Shown piece after piece: positions 51,822 through 62,785 of a stretch of DNA of 64,000 nt. The notes beneath the pieces are model-generated. The model saw only the letters and a program-made list of their open reading frames with translations, did not search any database and was not told where the DNA came from. Within the stretch, counting starts at the first letter, position 1, and every line of letters starts with the position of its first letter. A program made the position numbers and the translations under genes. This DNA is from Fulvimonas sp. R45 (lineage in GTDB: Bacteria > Pseudomonadota > Gammaproteobacteria > Xanthomonadales > Rhodanobacteraceae): the NCBI RefSeq assembly GCF_030504985.1, contig NZ_JASERU010000002.1, forward strand, positions 62,001 through 126,000, given 5' to 3'.

Positions 51822-52481
51822 ATGACCTCCGGCCTCGTGCTGTACGGCTACTGGCGCTCCAGCGCCGCCTATCGCGTGCGCATCGCGCTGAACCTGAAGG
51901 GCCTGGCGTGGGAGAACCGCCCGGTGCACCTGGTGCGCGACGGCGGCGAGCAGCATGCGCCGGGCTATGCCGCGCTGAACCCGCAGCAGCTGGTGCCCTG
52001 CCTGTGCGACGGCGAGCGCGTGCTGACCCAGTCGCTGGCGATCATCGAATACCTGGACGAGACCCGCCCCGGCCCGCCGCTGCTGCCCGGCGACGCCGCC
52101 GGCCGCGCCCGCGTGCGCGCGCTGGCGCAGGCGGTGGCCTGCGACATCCACCCGATCGGCAACCTGCGCGTGCTGCAGCGGCTGGGCGCGCAGTTCGAGG
52201 CGGAAGAGGGCGACAAGGCCGCCTGGTCGAGGCACTGGATCGCCACCGGCTTCGCCGCGCTGGAAACCCTGCTGTCGCGCGATCCCGCCACCGGTCGCCA
52301 TTGCCACGGCGACGCGCCGGGCCTGGCCGACGCCTGCCTGGTGCCGCAGTGCTACAACGCCCTGCGCTGGGGCGTGCCGCTGGAGGACTACCCCACGATC
52401 CGGCGCATCCACGAGGCGTGCAACGCACTGGAGGCGTTCCGCGCCGCCGCGCCGGAGGCTCAGCCCGACGCGCCGCGCTAG
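51822..52481 (+). CDS. maiA: maleylacetoacetate isomerase (zeta-class glutathione S-transferase)
   Basis: A 219-residue glutathione-dependent isomerase of tyrosine/homogentisate breakdown, turning maleylacetoacetate into fumarylacetoacetate. The zeta-class signature SSAAYRVRIALNLK (SS-x-x-x-RVR) is at residues 13-26, then NPQQLVPCL (cis-Pro), QSLAIIEYLDE, and DIHPIGNLRVLQRL in the C-terminal helical domain. No fah or hmgA gene is adjacent. GGGAG lies six nt before the ATG. Repeat-rich DNA follows. Confidence 0.92.
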   Translation: MTSGLVLYGYWRSSAAYRVRIALNLKGLAWENRPVHLVRDGGEQHAPGYAALNPQQLVPCLCDGERVLTQSLAIIEYLDETRPGPPLLPGDAAGRARVRALAQAVACDIHPIGNLRVLQRLGAQFEAEEGDKAAWSRHWIATGFAALETLLSRDPATGRHCHGDAPGLADACLVPQCYNALRWGVPLEDYPTIRRIHEACNALEAFRAAAPEAQPDAPR

Positions 52482-52532
52482 CGGTGGATCCGGGGGGAGG
52501 GATTTTGCGTGCTACGCACGAGTACTTCACTG

Positions 52533-52575
52533 ATTCCAGCTTGACCGGCCTTCGGCCGTTGAGAGCCGCTGGAAT
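52533..52575. repeat. palindromic intergenic repeat
   Basis: Outer arms ATTCCAGC (52533-52540) and GCTGGAAT (52568-52575) enclose an inner hairpin CGGCC-TTC-GGCCG (52546-52558). It is a double-stem REP-type element, 51 nt after maiA. Confidence 0.65.
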
Positions 52576-52739
52576 GACGGTGAAGGGGATGAAGTGCGAG
52601 GCCAGCGTGGAGCGGCACGCTGCGTTGGAGCAGGCGGTCGGCGACGTTGGAGCAAGCGGAGAGCCGCAGTTTGCAGCGGTCCCTCCCCGCCCTCTCCAGC
52701 GAAACGGTGCGAGTCACGCGTGTCAGCGAGTTATCTGAG

Positions 52740-53002
52740 AGCCTGTTCAAAGTCTCCCCGTGGCCCGCGCCGGGAGCTGTTTGCGCGCAGACCAAGGAAG
52801 AGTGAAGGAGTGGACGTCCGTCCACGACTGAGCGATGACGCGAGGATGCGGGCAAACAGACCCGGCCCGAAGGGTTGCCTTGCCCTGGCCGCCAGGCGGC
52901 AGCGCGCGGCTTGACCTGCCAGCCAGGCAGGCACTGCGCCACGCACTCCCACCTGGCAGCCAGGGCAAGGCAACGCGAGCTACGGGGAGATTTTGAACAG
53001 GT
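52740..53002. mobile_element. MITE-like element with inverted termini
   Basis: A 263-bp non-coding element. Its ends are imperfect inverted repeats: left AGCCTGTTCAAAGTCTCCCC, right (reverse complement) ACCTGTTCAAAATCTCCCC, continuing to GTGGC/GTAGC. A 6-bp direct repeat TCTGAG flanks it (52734-52739 and 53003-53008), a candidate target duplication. Inside, a perfect 16-bp inverted repeat GTTGCCTTGCCCTGGC / GCCAGGGCAAGGCAAC (52874-52889 with 52959-52974) forms a second stem. No open frame in it resembles a transposase. The whole gap 52482-53057 has no convincing gene. Confidence 0.7.
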
Positions 53003-53057
53003 TCTGAGCGGCAGCGAGGCACGAGGCATCAGCCCCGCACCCCGCCAGGCGCCAGCC

Positions 53058-54176
53058 TCAGAACCCCATCCCGTACGGGTCGTTGCTCAGCTCCGCCCCC
53101 GCGCCGGCCTCGCTGCCGCCCTCGGCCAGGCGCACCTTCAGCGCCAGTCCGTCGCGCGAGTCGGCCTTGCTCAGCGCTTCCTCCAGCTCGATGCGGCCGG
53201 CCTTGTAGAGGCGGTACAGCGACTGGTCGAAGGTCTGCATGCCGTCCTGCAGGCTGCGGTCCATCGCCTCCTTCACCTCGTGGATCTGCCCGCGGCGGAT
53301 CATGTCGCGGATGAACGGCGTGTTGAGCAGCACCTCCACCGCCGGCAGGCGGCGGCCGTCCTTGCCGATCACCAGGCGCTGGCTGATCACCGCCTTGAGG
53401 TTCAGCGCCAGGTTCATCAGCACGTTCTTGTGCGCCGACTCGGGGAAGAAGTTGAGGATGCGCTCCAGCGTCTGGTCGGCGTTGTTGGAATGCAGCGTGG
53501 CCAGGCACAGGTGGCCGGTCTCGGAGAAGGCGATCGCCGCCTCCATCGTGTCGGTGTCGCGGATCTCGCCGATCATGATCACGTCCGGCGCTTCGCGCAT
53601 CGCGTTCTTCAGCGCCTCGTGGTAACTGTGCGTGTCCAGCCCCACCTCGCGCTGGTTGACGATCGACTTCTTGTGCCGGTGCAGGTACTCGATCGGGTCC
53701 TCGATGGTGAGGATGTGGCCGGAGGAGTTGGAATTGCGGTGGTCGAGCATCGCCGCCAGCGTGGTGGACTTGCCCGAGCCGGTGGCGCCCACCACCAGGA
53801 TCAGTCCGCGCGGCTCCATGATCAGGTCGCGGAAGATCGACGGCAGCTGCAGCTGGTCGATCGAGGGGATCTCGCTCTTGATCGCGCGGATCACCATGCC
53901 CACTTCGCCGCGCTGCTTGAACACGTTGATGCGGAAACGGCCGGCTTCCTTCACCGCCAGCGCCATGTTCAGCTCCAGGTCGCGCTCGAACTGCGGCACC
54001 TGGCCCTCGTCCATCAGCGAGTAGGCGATCTTCTTCACCATGCCGCCGGGCAGGCCGGTGTTGCCCAGCGGGTAGAGCTTGCCCTCGACCTTGATGTTCA
54101 CCGGGGCGCCGGTGGACAGGAACATGTCCGACGCGCCCTTGTCTACCATCAGCTTGAGGAAATAACCGATATCCAC
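53058..54176 (-). CDS. pilU: PilT/PilU-family type IV pilus retraction ATPase
   Basis: A 372-residue cytoplasmic hexameric ATPase for pilus retraction. N-terminal PAS-like domain (about 1-110: MDIGYFLKLMVDKGASDMFLSTG). ATPase core: Walker A LVVGATGSGKSTTLAAMLDHRN, Asp box ILTIEDPIEYLH, Walker B APDVIMIGEIRDTDTMEAAI, His box TGHLCLATLHSNNADQTLERIL. Length and the extended C-terminus (ending NDPYGMGF) point to PilU rather than PilT. The start is GTG 54176 with AGGGG upstream. pilT is not adjacent on the left, where repeats lie; the right neighbour is divergent. Confidence 0.93.
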   Translation of the reverse strand: MDIGYFLKLMVDKGASDMFLSTGAPVNIKVEGKLYPLGNTGLPGGMVKKIAYSLMDEGQVPQFERDLELNMALAVKEAGRFRINVFKQRGEVGMVIRAIKSEIPSIDQLQLPSIFRDLIMEPRGLILVVGATGSGKSTTLAAMLDHRNSNSSGHILTIEDPIEYLHRHKKSIVNQREVGLDTHSYHEALKNAMREAPDVIMIGEIRDTDTMEAAIAFSETGHLCLATLHSNNADQTLERILNFFPESAHKNVLMNLALNLKAVISQRLVIGKDGRRLPAVEVLLNTPFIRDMIRRGQIHEVKEAMDRSLQDGMQTFDQSLYRLYKAGRIELEEALSKADSRDGLALKVRLAEGGSEAGAGAELSNDPYGMGF

Positions 54177-54270
54177 CTGTGACCCCTGTCGGATGCGCGC
54201 TCCGGCGCGCGTTGCAATCGGCGATTATGCCTGCCCACAATATGCCGCGACACGTCCCGAGGACTGAGTG

Positions 54271-54948
54271 ATGGCCCACAGATTTCCCCCGTTGCCCGGG
54301 GCCGGATGCCGCCGGCCCGTCCGGGCGGCGGGAACGCTTACGACGCTGGCCCTGGTGCTGGCCCTGGCCGGTTGCGCCAGCGTGCCGCCGCCCGACGCCT
54401 CCATGAACCAGGCGCAGGCGCAGATCCAGTCCGCCCGCGAGGCGGGCGCGGCCGACTACGACCCGGTCGACTTCGGCTTCGCCCAGGACAAGTTCCAGCA
54501 GGCGCAGGCGGCGATGTCCAACCGCAAGTACGCCGACGCCGCGAACCTGGCGGAAGAGTCGATGGCCGACGCCTCGCTGGCGCGCACCAAGGCGCTGCTC
54601 GGCGCCGCGCGGGCGCAGATCCAGCAGAAGGTGCAGGCGAACGGCGCACTGCGCGCGCAGAACGAGGAAGCCAGGGCCGAGAACGCCCAGCACGAGGCGC
54701 AGCAGCGCGCGCAGCTGGCGCAGCAGCAGGCCGCGGCGGCCGCCCCGGCGGAGGGCGGCAGCGCCGCCGCACCCGCGCAACCGGCCTCGGTCGCGCCTGC
54801 GCTGCCCGCGCAGGCGCCGATCCAGCAGGACATGCCGGCACCGTCGTCGTCGGTGCTCTCCGCGCCGCAGGACGGCGGCTTCCAGACCGTGCCCGACAAC
54901 CGCGGCACGCCCGCCTCCGGCGCGTCGACCCAGGGGGGCCAGCCATGA
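54271..54948 (+). CDS. DUF4398-type lipoprotein
   Basis: A 225-residue envelope protein. A signal sequence with lipobox LALAGC predicts lipid attachment at a Cys near residue 35. The helical domain SMNQAQAQIQSAREAGAADYDPVDFGFAQDKFQQAQAAMSNRKYADAANLAEESMADASLARTKA fits DUF4398. A coiled-coil region rich in Gln/Ala/Glu (QQKVQANGALRAQNEEARAENAQHEAQQRAQLAQQQ) and a Pro/Ala tail follow. Function of the family is unknown; such proteins are often paired with OmpA-like proteins. The next gene overlaps by 4 nt (ATGA). Confidence 0.82.
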   Translation: MAHRFPPLPGAGCRRPVRAAGTLTTLALVLALAGCASVPPPDASMNQAQAQIQSAREAGAADYDPVDFGFAQDKFQQAQAAMSNRKYADAANLAEESMADASLARTKALLGAARAQIQQKVQANGALRAQNEEARAENAQHEAQQRAQLAQQQAAAAAPAEGGSAAAPAQPASVAPALPAQAPIQQDMPAPSSSVLSAPQDGGFQTVPDNRGTPASGASTQGGQP

Positions 54949-55610
54949 AACGCCACATCCGTCTTCTCGCCGCCGTGCTGCTGGCGCTGGGCGCCGTCGG
55001 CGCGGTGCAGGCGCGCAAGGACGACATGGACATCGTGCGGCTGAGCCACAGCCTCGACCAGCTGTCCAGCGATCCCACCCTGGGCGTGTATGCCCAGGCC
55101 GAGCAGGCGCTGGCCCGCAACGCCGTGGCGCGGCTGGCCGACGCCAGTTCGCGCGAGCGGCCGCACGCGCTGTACGTGGCCGAGCGCCGCGTGGACCAGG
55201 CGCGGGCCGCGGCGCAGCTGGAGGACGCCCGCGCGCGCCTGGCCCAGCTGGCGCGCGAGCACGACCAGCTGCTGCTGCAGCGCAGCCAGATCGACGCCGA
55301 CGCGGCGCGGCGGGAGCTGGAGTTCCAGCGCATGCAGTACCAGATCGCCCAGGAAGAGGCTGCCCGCCTGCAGCAGCAGGGCGCAGAGGCCGCCAGCCAG
55401 GCCGAGGCCGCCAAGGCCGAGGCGGACCGGGCGCGCCGGCTGGCCGCCGCCCAGAGCCGGGTGGCGCGGGCCGCCAAGCACGAGGCCGCGCTGGCCGCCG
55501 AGGCGGCGCGCGCGATGCGCTCGCAGCTGCAGCAGGACGATACGTCCGCGCCGGCATCGTCGGACAGCGCCGGCCAGCACACCGGCGGCAAGAAGCACGG
55601 CAAGCCTTGA
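54945..55610 (+). CDS. exported coiled-coil protein coupled to the DUF4398 lipoprotein
   Basis: A 221-residue protein with a Sec signal (MKRHIRLLAAVLLALGAVGAVQA). The first part, IVRLSHSLDQLSSDPTLGVYAQAEQALARNAVARLADASSRERPHALYVAERRVDQARAAAQLEDA, looks like a DUF4398-related helical unit. It leads into a long coiled coil (about residues 85-190) and a polar, Lys-rich end (GGKKHGKP). In Pseudomonas and Xanthomonadales a similar lipoprotein is followed by an OmpA-domain protein; no OmpA peptidoglycan-binding domain is present here. Translationally coupled to the lipoprotein gene by an ATGA overlap. Confidence 0.8.
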   Translation: MKRHIRLLAAVLLALGAVGAVQARKDDMDIVRLSHSLDQLSSDPTLGVYAQAEQALARNAVARLADASSRERPHALYVAERRVDQARAAAQLEDARARLAQLAREHDQLLLQRSQIDADAARRELEFQRMQYQIAQEEAARLQQQGAEAASQAEAAKAEADRARRLAAAQSRVARAAKHEAALAAEAARAMRSQLQQDDTSAPASSDSAGQHTGGKKHGKP

Positions 55611-55977
55611 GCGGGGTCTGCGCGCCGTCCACGCTCCGCGGCGGCGCGCGCTCTGCGGCGCACCGCCAGGCCAGCACCGGACGCGTGCTTGGCCGTGTAT
55701 GCAAGTGTCCGTTTTTACGGGATTTTTACCTCGAATCGCATGCCCTCGCGGGTTGCCGCGGGGCGCTTGCGCAGGGTGCGGACGGGGAGTAGGGTCGAAG
55801 TCCCATGGGGCATTCGCGCCGCATGGGTCTACTGACCCGAATCATGCGCCCAGCCGTTCTTCCATGTCGTCACTGCGGTCCGCCAGGACCCCGCGGTGCG
55901 TGGCCGTGCGCGCGGTTCATGTGGTTCCGGGGCGCACCGGTCAGGCGCCCGCCGTCCCATCGCGAGGAGGTCGGATC
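55611..55977. other. intergenic region, no gene recognised
   Basis: A 367-nt gap between the coiled-coil protein and ydcH-like genes. It contains one T-rich patch (GTCCGTTTTTACGGGATTTTTACC, 55708-55731): CCG-TTTTTA-CGG is a short stem and the T-runs could stop transcription of the upstream pair. The last 25 nt hold the ribosome binding site GAGGAGG of the next gene. No conserved RNA or promoter could be assigned. Confidence 0.4.
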
Positions 55978-56205
55978 ATGTTTGAAAGCCAGCAGCGTGA
56001 CGATGTCGAGGCATTGATGAAGGCCGATGCGGAGTTCCGCCGGCTCTACCAGCACCACAAGGAACTCGACAGCAAGGTCCACGACGCCGAGATCGGCGTG
56101 CTTCCCATCGACGATGTCACCCTGGTGGGCATGAAGAAAGAGAAGCTGCTGGCCAAGGAACGATTGCAGCGCATGTGGAACGACCGGGCGCACCGGGTGA
56201 ACTGA
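55978..56205 (+). CDS. YdcH/DUF465-family small protein
   Basis: A 75-residue helical-hairpin protein of the YdcH (DUF465) family: MFESQQRDDVEALMKADAEFRRLYQHHKELDSKVHDAE, then KKEKLLAKERLQRMW. The pattern of a short N-terminal helix, LYQHHKELD turn and a Lys-rich second helix is typical. Function is unknown. Strong GAGGAGG seven nt before the ATG. A perfect 16-bp hairpin follows, before the cystathionine beta-synthase gene. Confidence 0.88.
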   Translation: MFESQQRDDVEALMKADAEFRRLYQHHKELDSKVHDAEIGVLPIDDVTLVGMKKEKLLAKERLQRMWNDRAHRVN

Positions 56206-56222
56206 AACCCAACGCCCGCACC

Positions 56223-56258
56223 GCGACCCCGGTTTCCGGCCACGGAAACCGGGGTCGC
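56223..56258 (+). terminator. hairpin after the ydcH-like gene
   Basis: Perfect 16-bp stem GCGACCCCGGTTTCCG / CGGAAACCGGGGTCGC (56223-56238 with 56243-56258), loop GCCA. There is no following T-run, so it may be a weak terminator or a transcript-stabilising hairpin in the 140-nt gap before cbs. Confidence 0.65.
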
Positions 56259-56345
56259 GTCGTCTGGGGGCCCTACCTGCCGGGGTATCATGCGCGTTCC
56301 CGCAGGGCGGCGCGCCGCTCCGCGCCACCGGCCCACGGAGCGTCC

Positions 56346-57716
56346 ATGACCGTCAACGCAAGCGTCCTCGAACTGATCGGCAATACCCCGATGGTGCGCG
56401 CCCAGCGCCTGGACGCGGGACGCTGCGAGCTGTTCCTCAAGCTGGAGAGCGCCAACCCCGGCGGCTCGATCAAGGACCGCATCGGCCTGTCGATGATCGA
56501 GGGCGCGGAAAAGGCCGGCCGGATCCAGCCCGGCGCCACCCTGGTCGAGGGCACCGCCGGCAACACCGGCCTGGGCCTGGCGCTGGTGGCGCAGGCCAAG
56601 GGCTACCGCCTGATCCTGGTGGTGCCGGACAAGATGAGCCGGGAGAAGATCTTCAACCTCAAGGCGATGGGCGCCGAGGTGGTGCTGACCCGCTCCGACG
56701 TGGCCAAGGGCCACCCCGAGTACTACCAGGACATGGCCGAGCGCATCGCCCGCGAGACGCCCGGCGCCTACTTCATCAACCAGTTCGGCAACCCCGACAA
56801 CCCCCGCGCGCACTACGAGACCACCGGGCCCGAGATCCTGGAGCAGATGGACGGCCGGGTCGACGCGGTGGTGGTGGGCTGCGGTTCGTCCGGCACCCTG
56901 ACCGGGCTGTCGCGGTTCTTCGCCGAGCATTCGCCGCAGACCGAGATCGTGCTGGCCGACCCGGTGGGTTCGATCCTGGCGCAGTACATCAACGAGGGCA
57001 CGCTCTCCACCAAGTCGGCGAGCTGGATGGTGGAGGGCATCGGCGAGGACTTCCTGCCCAGCATCAGCGACTTCTCGCGCGTGAAGAAGGCCTACGCCAT
57101 CTCCGACAAGGAAAGCTTCCTCGCCGCCCGCGAGCTGCTGGCGAAGGAAGGCGTGCTGGGCGGCTCGTCCACCGGCACGCTGCTGGCGGCGACGCTGAAG
57201 TACTGCCGCGAGCAGCCCGCGCCGAAGCGCGTGGTGACCCTGGTATGCGATACCGGTAACAAGTACCTGTCGAAGCTGTACAACGACTACTGGATGCTGG
57301 ACAACGGCTTCATCGAGCGCGAGCAGCACGGCGACCTGCGCGACCTGCTGCTGCGCCCGTTCGCGCGGCGCGACACCATCGTGGTCGGCCCCAATGAGCT
57401 GCTGATGACCGCCTACACGCGCATGAAGCTGTACGACGTGTCGCAGCTGCCGGTGATGGACGGCGCGCGCATCGTCGGCATCCTCGACGAATCCGACGTG
57501 CTGATGCACGTGCACGCCGACGAGGCACGCTTCCGCGATCCGGTCTCGGTGGCGATGATCTCGGACCTGCGCATGCTCGACGTGCGCTCGCCGATCGAGT
57601 CGCTGCTGCCGGTGTTCGAGCGCGGCCACGTGGCCATCGTGATGGACGGCGAGCAGTTCATGGGCCTGATCACCCGCATCGACCTGCTCAACTACCTGCG
57701 TCGCAAGGTGCACTGA
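56346..57716 (+). CDS. cbs: cystathionine beta-synthase with C-terminal CBS pair
   Basis: A 456-residue PLP enzyme condensing homocysteine (or activated serine) with serine to cystathionine. PLP lysine in NPGGSIKDRIG (about residue 43), substrate loop EGTAGNTGLGLA, phosphate cup GCGSSGTLTGLSR and SSTGTLLAA. A linker leads to two CBS domains (about 335-456: TAYTRMKLYDVSQLPVMDGARIVGILDESDVL and FERGHVAIVMDGEQFMGLITRIDLLNYL). Cysteine synthases lack these domains, which supports CBS over CysK/CysM. No cystathionine gamma-lyase gene is adjacent. The heme-binding N-terminal extension of the human enzyme is absent. Confidence 0.92.
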   Translation: MTVNASVLELIGNTPMVRAQRLDAGRCELFLKLESANPGGSIKDRIGLSMIEGAEKAGRIQPGATLVEGTAGNTGLGLALVAQAKGYRLILVVPDKMSREKIFNLKAMGAEVVLTRSDVAKGHPEYYQDMAERIARETPGAYFINQFGNPDNPRAHYETTGPEILEQMDGRVDAVVVGCGSSGTLTGLSRFFAEHSPQTEIVLADPVGSILAQYINEGTLSTKSASWMVEGIGEDFLPSISDFSRVKKAYAISDKESFLAARELLAKEGVLGGSSTGTLLAATLKYCREQPAPKRVVTLVCDTGNKYLSKLYNDYWMLDNGFIEREQHGDLRDLLLRPFARRDTIVVGPNELLMTAYTRMKLYDVSQLPVMDGARIVGILDESDVLMHVHADEARFRDPVSVAMISDLRMLDVRSPIESLLPVFERGHVAIVMDGEQFMGLITRIDLLNYLRRKVH

Positions 57717-57812
57717 GCGGATCGCCCTGTTGAAAGCCGGCTGAAATGGCCGCGCGGCAAAGTCGCCGCCTGGCCGCCTGCCGGCACGGACCTCATCCAA
57801 GGAGTTGCAGCC

Positions 57813-59642
<1,830 letters not shown>

Positions 59643-59668
59643 GCCGGTAGCGCACCCTGTTGCGGGAA

Positions 59669-59700
59669 ACGAAAAAGCCGGCCAACGCCGGCTTTTTCGT
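59669..59700. terminator. bidirectional terminator between glmS and cyoD
   Basis: Perfect 14-bp stem ACGAAAAAGCCGGC / GCCGGCTTTTTCGT with loop CAAC. T-runs on both strands suit the convergent glmS and cyo transcripts. Confidence 0.93.
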
Positions 59701-59723
59701 GAAAAACGCAGCTGCCCGGGCTG

Positions 59724-60113
59724 TCACTTCGACTGGTACGGGTGCTGCATCGGCATGGGCATCATGTTCGCGTTCTCGTTGTACATCACCCAGATCGACG
59801 CGCCCAGCACAATCACCACCAGCACCACGGTGAAGATGAAGGCCATCAGGTTCCAGCCGCCCTCCGAGTGCGCGTCGAGGTGCAGGAAGTAGATGATGTG
59901 CACCAGGATCTGCACCACGGCCAGGGCCAGCACGATGGAGATGGTCAGCCAGCGGTTGTCCAGCACGTGCCCCATCACCAGCCAGAACGGGATGATGGTC
60001 AGGATCGCCGCCAGCACGAAACCGGTCAGGTAGCCGCGCAGGGTGCCGTGGTGCACGGCGTCGTCGCCGTGGCCCGCCGGGGCGGCGTGGCCGGGTGGGG
60101 TGGGATGGCTCAT
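59724..60113 (-). CDS. cyoD: cytochrome bo3 ubiquinol oxidase subunit IV
   Basis: A 129-residue subunit with three membrane segments (TGFVLAAILTIIPFWLVMGHV, WLTISIVLALAVVQILVHIIYFLHLD, WNLMAFIFTVVLVVIVLGASIWVMY). The HIIYFLHLD motif is typical of CyoD/CtaF. The Met/His-rich tail (NMMPMPMQHPYQSK) is somewhat unusual. Its ATG overlaps the cyoC stop by 4 nt. It is the last gene; the heme O synthase gene cyoE, which follows cyoD in E. coli, is not here. Confidence 0.94.
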   Translation of the reverse strand: MSHPTPPGHAAPAGHGDDAVHHGTLRGYLTGFVLAAILTIIPFWLVMGHVLDNRWLTISIVLALAVVQILVHIIYFLHLDAHSEGGWNLMAFIFTVVLVVIVLGASIWVMYNENANMMPMPMQHPYQSK

Positions 60114-60736
60114 CGCAGCACTCCTGCCAGATAGACGTAGCTGAAGACACCGACCCACACCAGGTCGAGGAAGTGCCAGAACATGCTCAGGCACTGCAGG
60201 CGCCGGATGTTGGCCTCGGTGAGGCCGAACTTGCCCAGCTGGACCATCAGCACGACCAGCCAGAGGATGCCGACGCTGACGTGCAGGCCGTGCGTGCCGA
60301 CCAGGGTGAAGAACGAGGACAGGAAGGCGCTGCGGCCGGGGCCGGCGCCTTCGGCGATCATGCCGGCGAACTCGTGGATTTCCAGCGTCACGAAGCCCAC
60401 GGCCAGCAGGCCGGCCACGGCCAGCCAGGCCAGCATGGCGCCCTTGTTCCGCCGCGCCATTTCCAGCATGGCGAAGCCGAAGGTCACCGACGACACCAGC
60501 AGCAGGGCCGTGTTCACCGCCAGGCCGGGCAGGTCGAGCACCTCGGCGGCCGAGGGGCCGCCGGCGGTACTGGTGCCGAGCACCGCGTAGCAGGCGAACA
60601 GCGAGGCGAAGATGAAGCAATCGCTCATCAGGTAGATCCAGAACCCGAGCAGGGTCCCGTTGTGAGCGGGTGGTTCCTCGTGGCAGAGGAAGCGCGAGGG
60701 CGCGTTGCCGGCGTTGTCGACAGCCGTGGTGTTCAT
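60110..60736 (-). CDS. cyoC: cytochrome bo3 ubiquinol oxidase subunit III
   Basis: A 208-residue subunit III with five membrane segments, beginning [25 protein letters not shown] (CyoC signature) and containing [19 protein letters not shown] and [19 protein letters not shown]. It assembles with subunits I, II and IV in the inner membrane. It overlaps cyoB and cyoD by 4 nt each, so translation is coupled. Confidence 0.95.
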   Translation of the reverse strand: MNTTAVDNAGNAPSRFLCHEEPPAHNGTLLGFWIYLMSDCFIFASLFACYAVLGTSTAGGPSAAEVLDLPGLAVNTALLLVSSVTFGFAMLEMARRNKGAMLAWLAVAGLLAVGFVTLEIHEFAGMIAEGAGPGRSAFLSSFFTLVGTHGLHVSVGILWLVVLMVQLGKFGLTEANIRRLQCLSMFWHFLDLVWVGVFSYVYLAGVLR

Positions 60737-62763
60737 GCGTTCGCCCCCTGGGCTTCAGGCTGCCAGTTGCCGGTGTGTTCGAACGTCCGTACTTCGTCCG
60801 CACCGATGTGGAAATCGCGGCGGTAGTTGAAGGTATGCGTGATGGACGCGGCGACGACACCCACGAACGACGCCACGGCCAGCCACCAGATGTACCAGAC
60901 CAGGGCGAAGCAGCAGATGAAGGACAGCGCGCCGATGACCGCGCCGGCGGCGGTGTTCTTCGGCATGTGGATCGGGTGGAAGCCTTCCAGCGGGCGCCGG
61001 AAGCCGTGCTTCTTCATGTCCGTCCAGGCGTCGCGCTCGTGCACGTTGGGGACGAACGCGTAGTTGTAGGCTGGCGGCGGCGAGGAGGTGGACCACTCCA
61101 GGGTGCGGGCGTTCCATGGATCGCCGCCCACGGCGTAGGCCTTGCGCCGCATGATGCTGACGCCGATCTGGATGATGAAGGCGAGGATGCCCAGTGCGAT
61201 CAGCAGGGCGCCGAACGCGGCGACGATGAAGTACGGCTGCAGTGCCGGGTTGTCGAAGTGGCTGAGGCGGCGGGTCACGCCCATCAGGCCCATGATGTAC
61301 AGCGGCGTGAACGCCACCCAGAAGCCGACCAGCCAGCACCAGAAGCTGGCCTTGCCCCAGAACTCGTCGAGCCTGAAGCCGAACGCCTTGGGGAACCAGT
61401 AGTTGACCGCCGCGAACACGCCGAACACCACGCCGCCGATGATCACGTTGTGGAAGTGCGCGATCAGGAACAGGCTGTTGTGCAGCAGGAAGTCGGCCGG
61501 CGCCACCGACAGCATCACGCCGGTCATGCCGCCGATGGTGAAGGTGAACAGGAAGCCCATCGTCCACAGCATCGGCACGGTGAAGCGCACGCGGCCCCGG
61601 TACATGGTGAACAGCCAGTTGAAGATCTTCACCCCGGTGGGGATGGAGATCATCATGGTGGTCAGCGAGAAGAACGAGTTGACGTCGGCGCCCGAGCCCA
61701 TCGTGAAGAAGTGGTGCAGCCACACCAGGTACGACAGGATCATGATCGCGGCGGTGGCGTAGACCATCGACGAGTAGCCGAACAGCGGCTTGCCCGAGAA
61801 GGTGGGCACGATCTCCGAGTACACGCCGAAGATCGGCAGGATCAGGATGTACACCTCCGGGTGGCCCCACACCCAGATCAGGTTGATGTACATCATCACG
61901 TTGCCGCCGAAGCCGGTGGTGAAGAAGTGGGTGCCCAGGTAGCGGTCAAGCGAGAGCAGGAACAGCGTGGCGGTGAGCACGGGGAAGGTCGCGATGATCA
62001 ACCCGCTGGTGCACAGCGTGGTCCAGCTGAACACCGGCATCTTCATCATCGACATGCCGGGCGCGCGCATCTTCAGGATGGTAGTGACGAAGTTGACGCC
62101 GGTCAGCAGCGTGCCCACGCCGGACAGCTGCAGGCCCCAGATGTAGTAGTCCACACCGGGGCCCTGCTGCAGTTCCGACACGGGCGGGTAGCCCAGCCAG
62201 CCGGCGGTCGAGAAGTCGCCCACGAACAGCGACACCATGAACAGGATCGCGCCCCAGAAGGTGAACCAGAAGCTCAGGTTGTTGAGGAACGGGAACGCCA
62301 CGTCGCGCGCGCCGATCTGCAGCGGCATCACGTAGTTCATCAGCCCCACGATGTAGGCCATGGCGACGAAGAAGATCATGATCGCGCCGTGCGCGGTGAA
62401 GATCTGGTCGTAGTGTTCCGGCGGCAGGTAGCCCATGTGCGGGCCGAAGGCGTAGGCCTGCTGGGCGCGCATCATGATCGCGTCGGAGAAGCCGCGCAGC
62501 AGCATCACCGTGCCCAGGATCATGTACATGATGCCGAGCTTCTTGTGGTCCACGCTGGTGAACCACTCGCGCCACAGGTAGCCCCACAGGCGCTTCTTCG
62601 TGACCAGGCCGAGTATCGCCACGCCGAGCAGCAGCACCACCACCAGGGTGGCGAGGACGATGCGGCCCTCGAGGTCGGGCTTCAGGAAAGGCAGGGAGTC
62701 GAGCGTTAGGCGTCCGAACAGGACATCCCAGACGTGGGCGCGGTGAGGCGTGGCTTCGGGCAT
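60733..62763 (-). CDS. cyoB: cytochrome bo3 ubiquinol oxidase subunit I
   Basis: A 676-residue catalytic subunit: oxidises ubiquinol, reduces O2 to water and pumps protons. Ligands visible: low-spin heme His in [19 protein letters not shown], copper-site His and cross-linked Tyr in [21 protein letters not shown], copper His pair in [10 protein letters not shown], and heme His pair in [28 protein letters not shown] is the family N-terminal motif. The start [19 protein letters not shown] has GGAG upstream. The C-terminal region (about 560-676) resembles E. coli CyoB, with extra membrane segments. Confidence 0.97.
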   Translation of the reverse strand: MPEATPHRAHVWDVLFGRLTLDSLPFLKPDLEGRIVLATLVVVLLLGVAILGLVTKKRLWGYLWREWFTSVDHKKLGIMYMILGTVMLLRGFSDAIMMRAQQAYAFGPHMGYLPPEHYDQIFTAHGAIMIFFVAMAYIVGLMNYVMPLQIGARDVAFPFLNNLSFWFTFWGAILFMVSLFVGDFSTAGWLGYPPVSELQQGPGVDYYIWGLQLSGVGTLLTGVNFVTTILKMRAPGMSMMKMPVFSWTTLCTSGLIIATFPVLTATLFLLSLDRYLGTHFFTTGFGGNVMMYINLIWVWGHPEVYILILPIFGVYSEIVPTFSGKPLFGYSSMVYATAAIMILSYLVWLHHFFTMGSGADVNSFFSLTTMMISIPTGVKIFNWLFTMYRGRVRFTVPMLWTMGFLFTFTIGGMTGVMLSVAPADFLLHNSLFLIAHFHNVIIGGVVFGVFAAVNYWFPKAFGFRLDEFWGKASFWCWLVGFWVAFTPLYIMGLMGVTRRLSHFDNPALQPYFIVAAFGALLIALGILAFIIQIGVSIMRRKAYAVGGDPWNARTLEWSTSSPPPAYNYAFVPNVHERDAWTDMKKHGFRRPLEGFHPIHMPKNTAAGAVIGALSFICCFALVWYIWWLAVASFVGVVAASITHTFNYRRDFHIGADEVRTFEHTGNWQPEAQGANA

Positions 62764-62785
62764 GGCTTGAATCTCCGCAAGCGGG

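Noticed and set aside
57717-57812. glmS ribozyme upstream of glmS
   Set aside because: The gap is only 96 nt and shows no ribozyme core; the ribozyme is known mainly from Firmicutes.
60670-62709. 679-residue plus-strand open frame opposite cyoB and cyoC
   Set aside because: His/Gln/Val/Arg-rich shadow frame; the minus strand encodes complete oxidase subunits.
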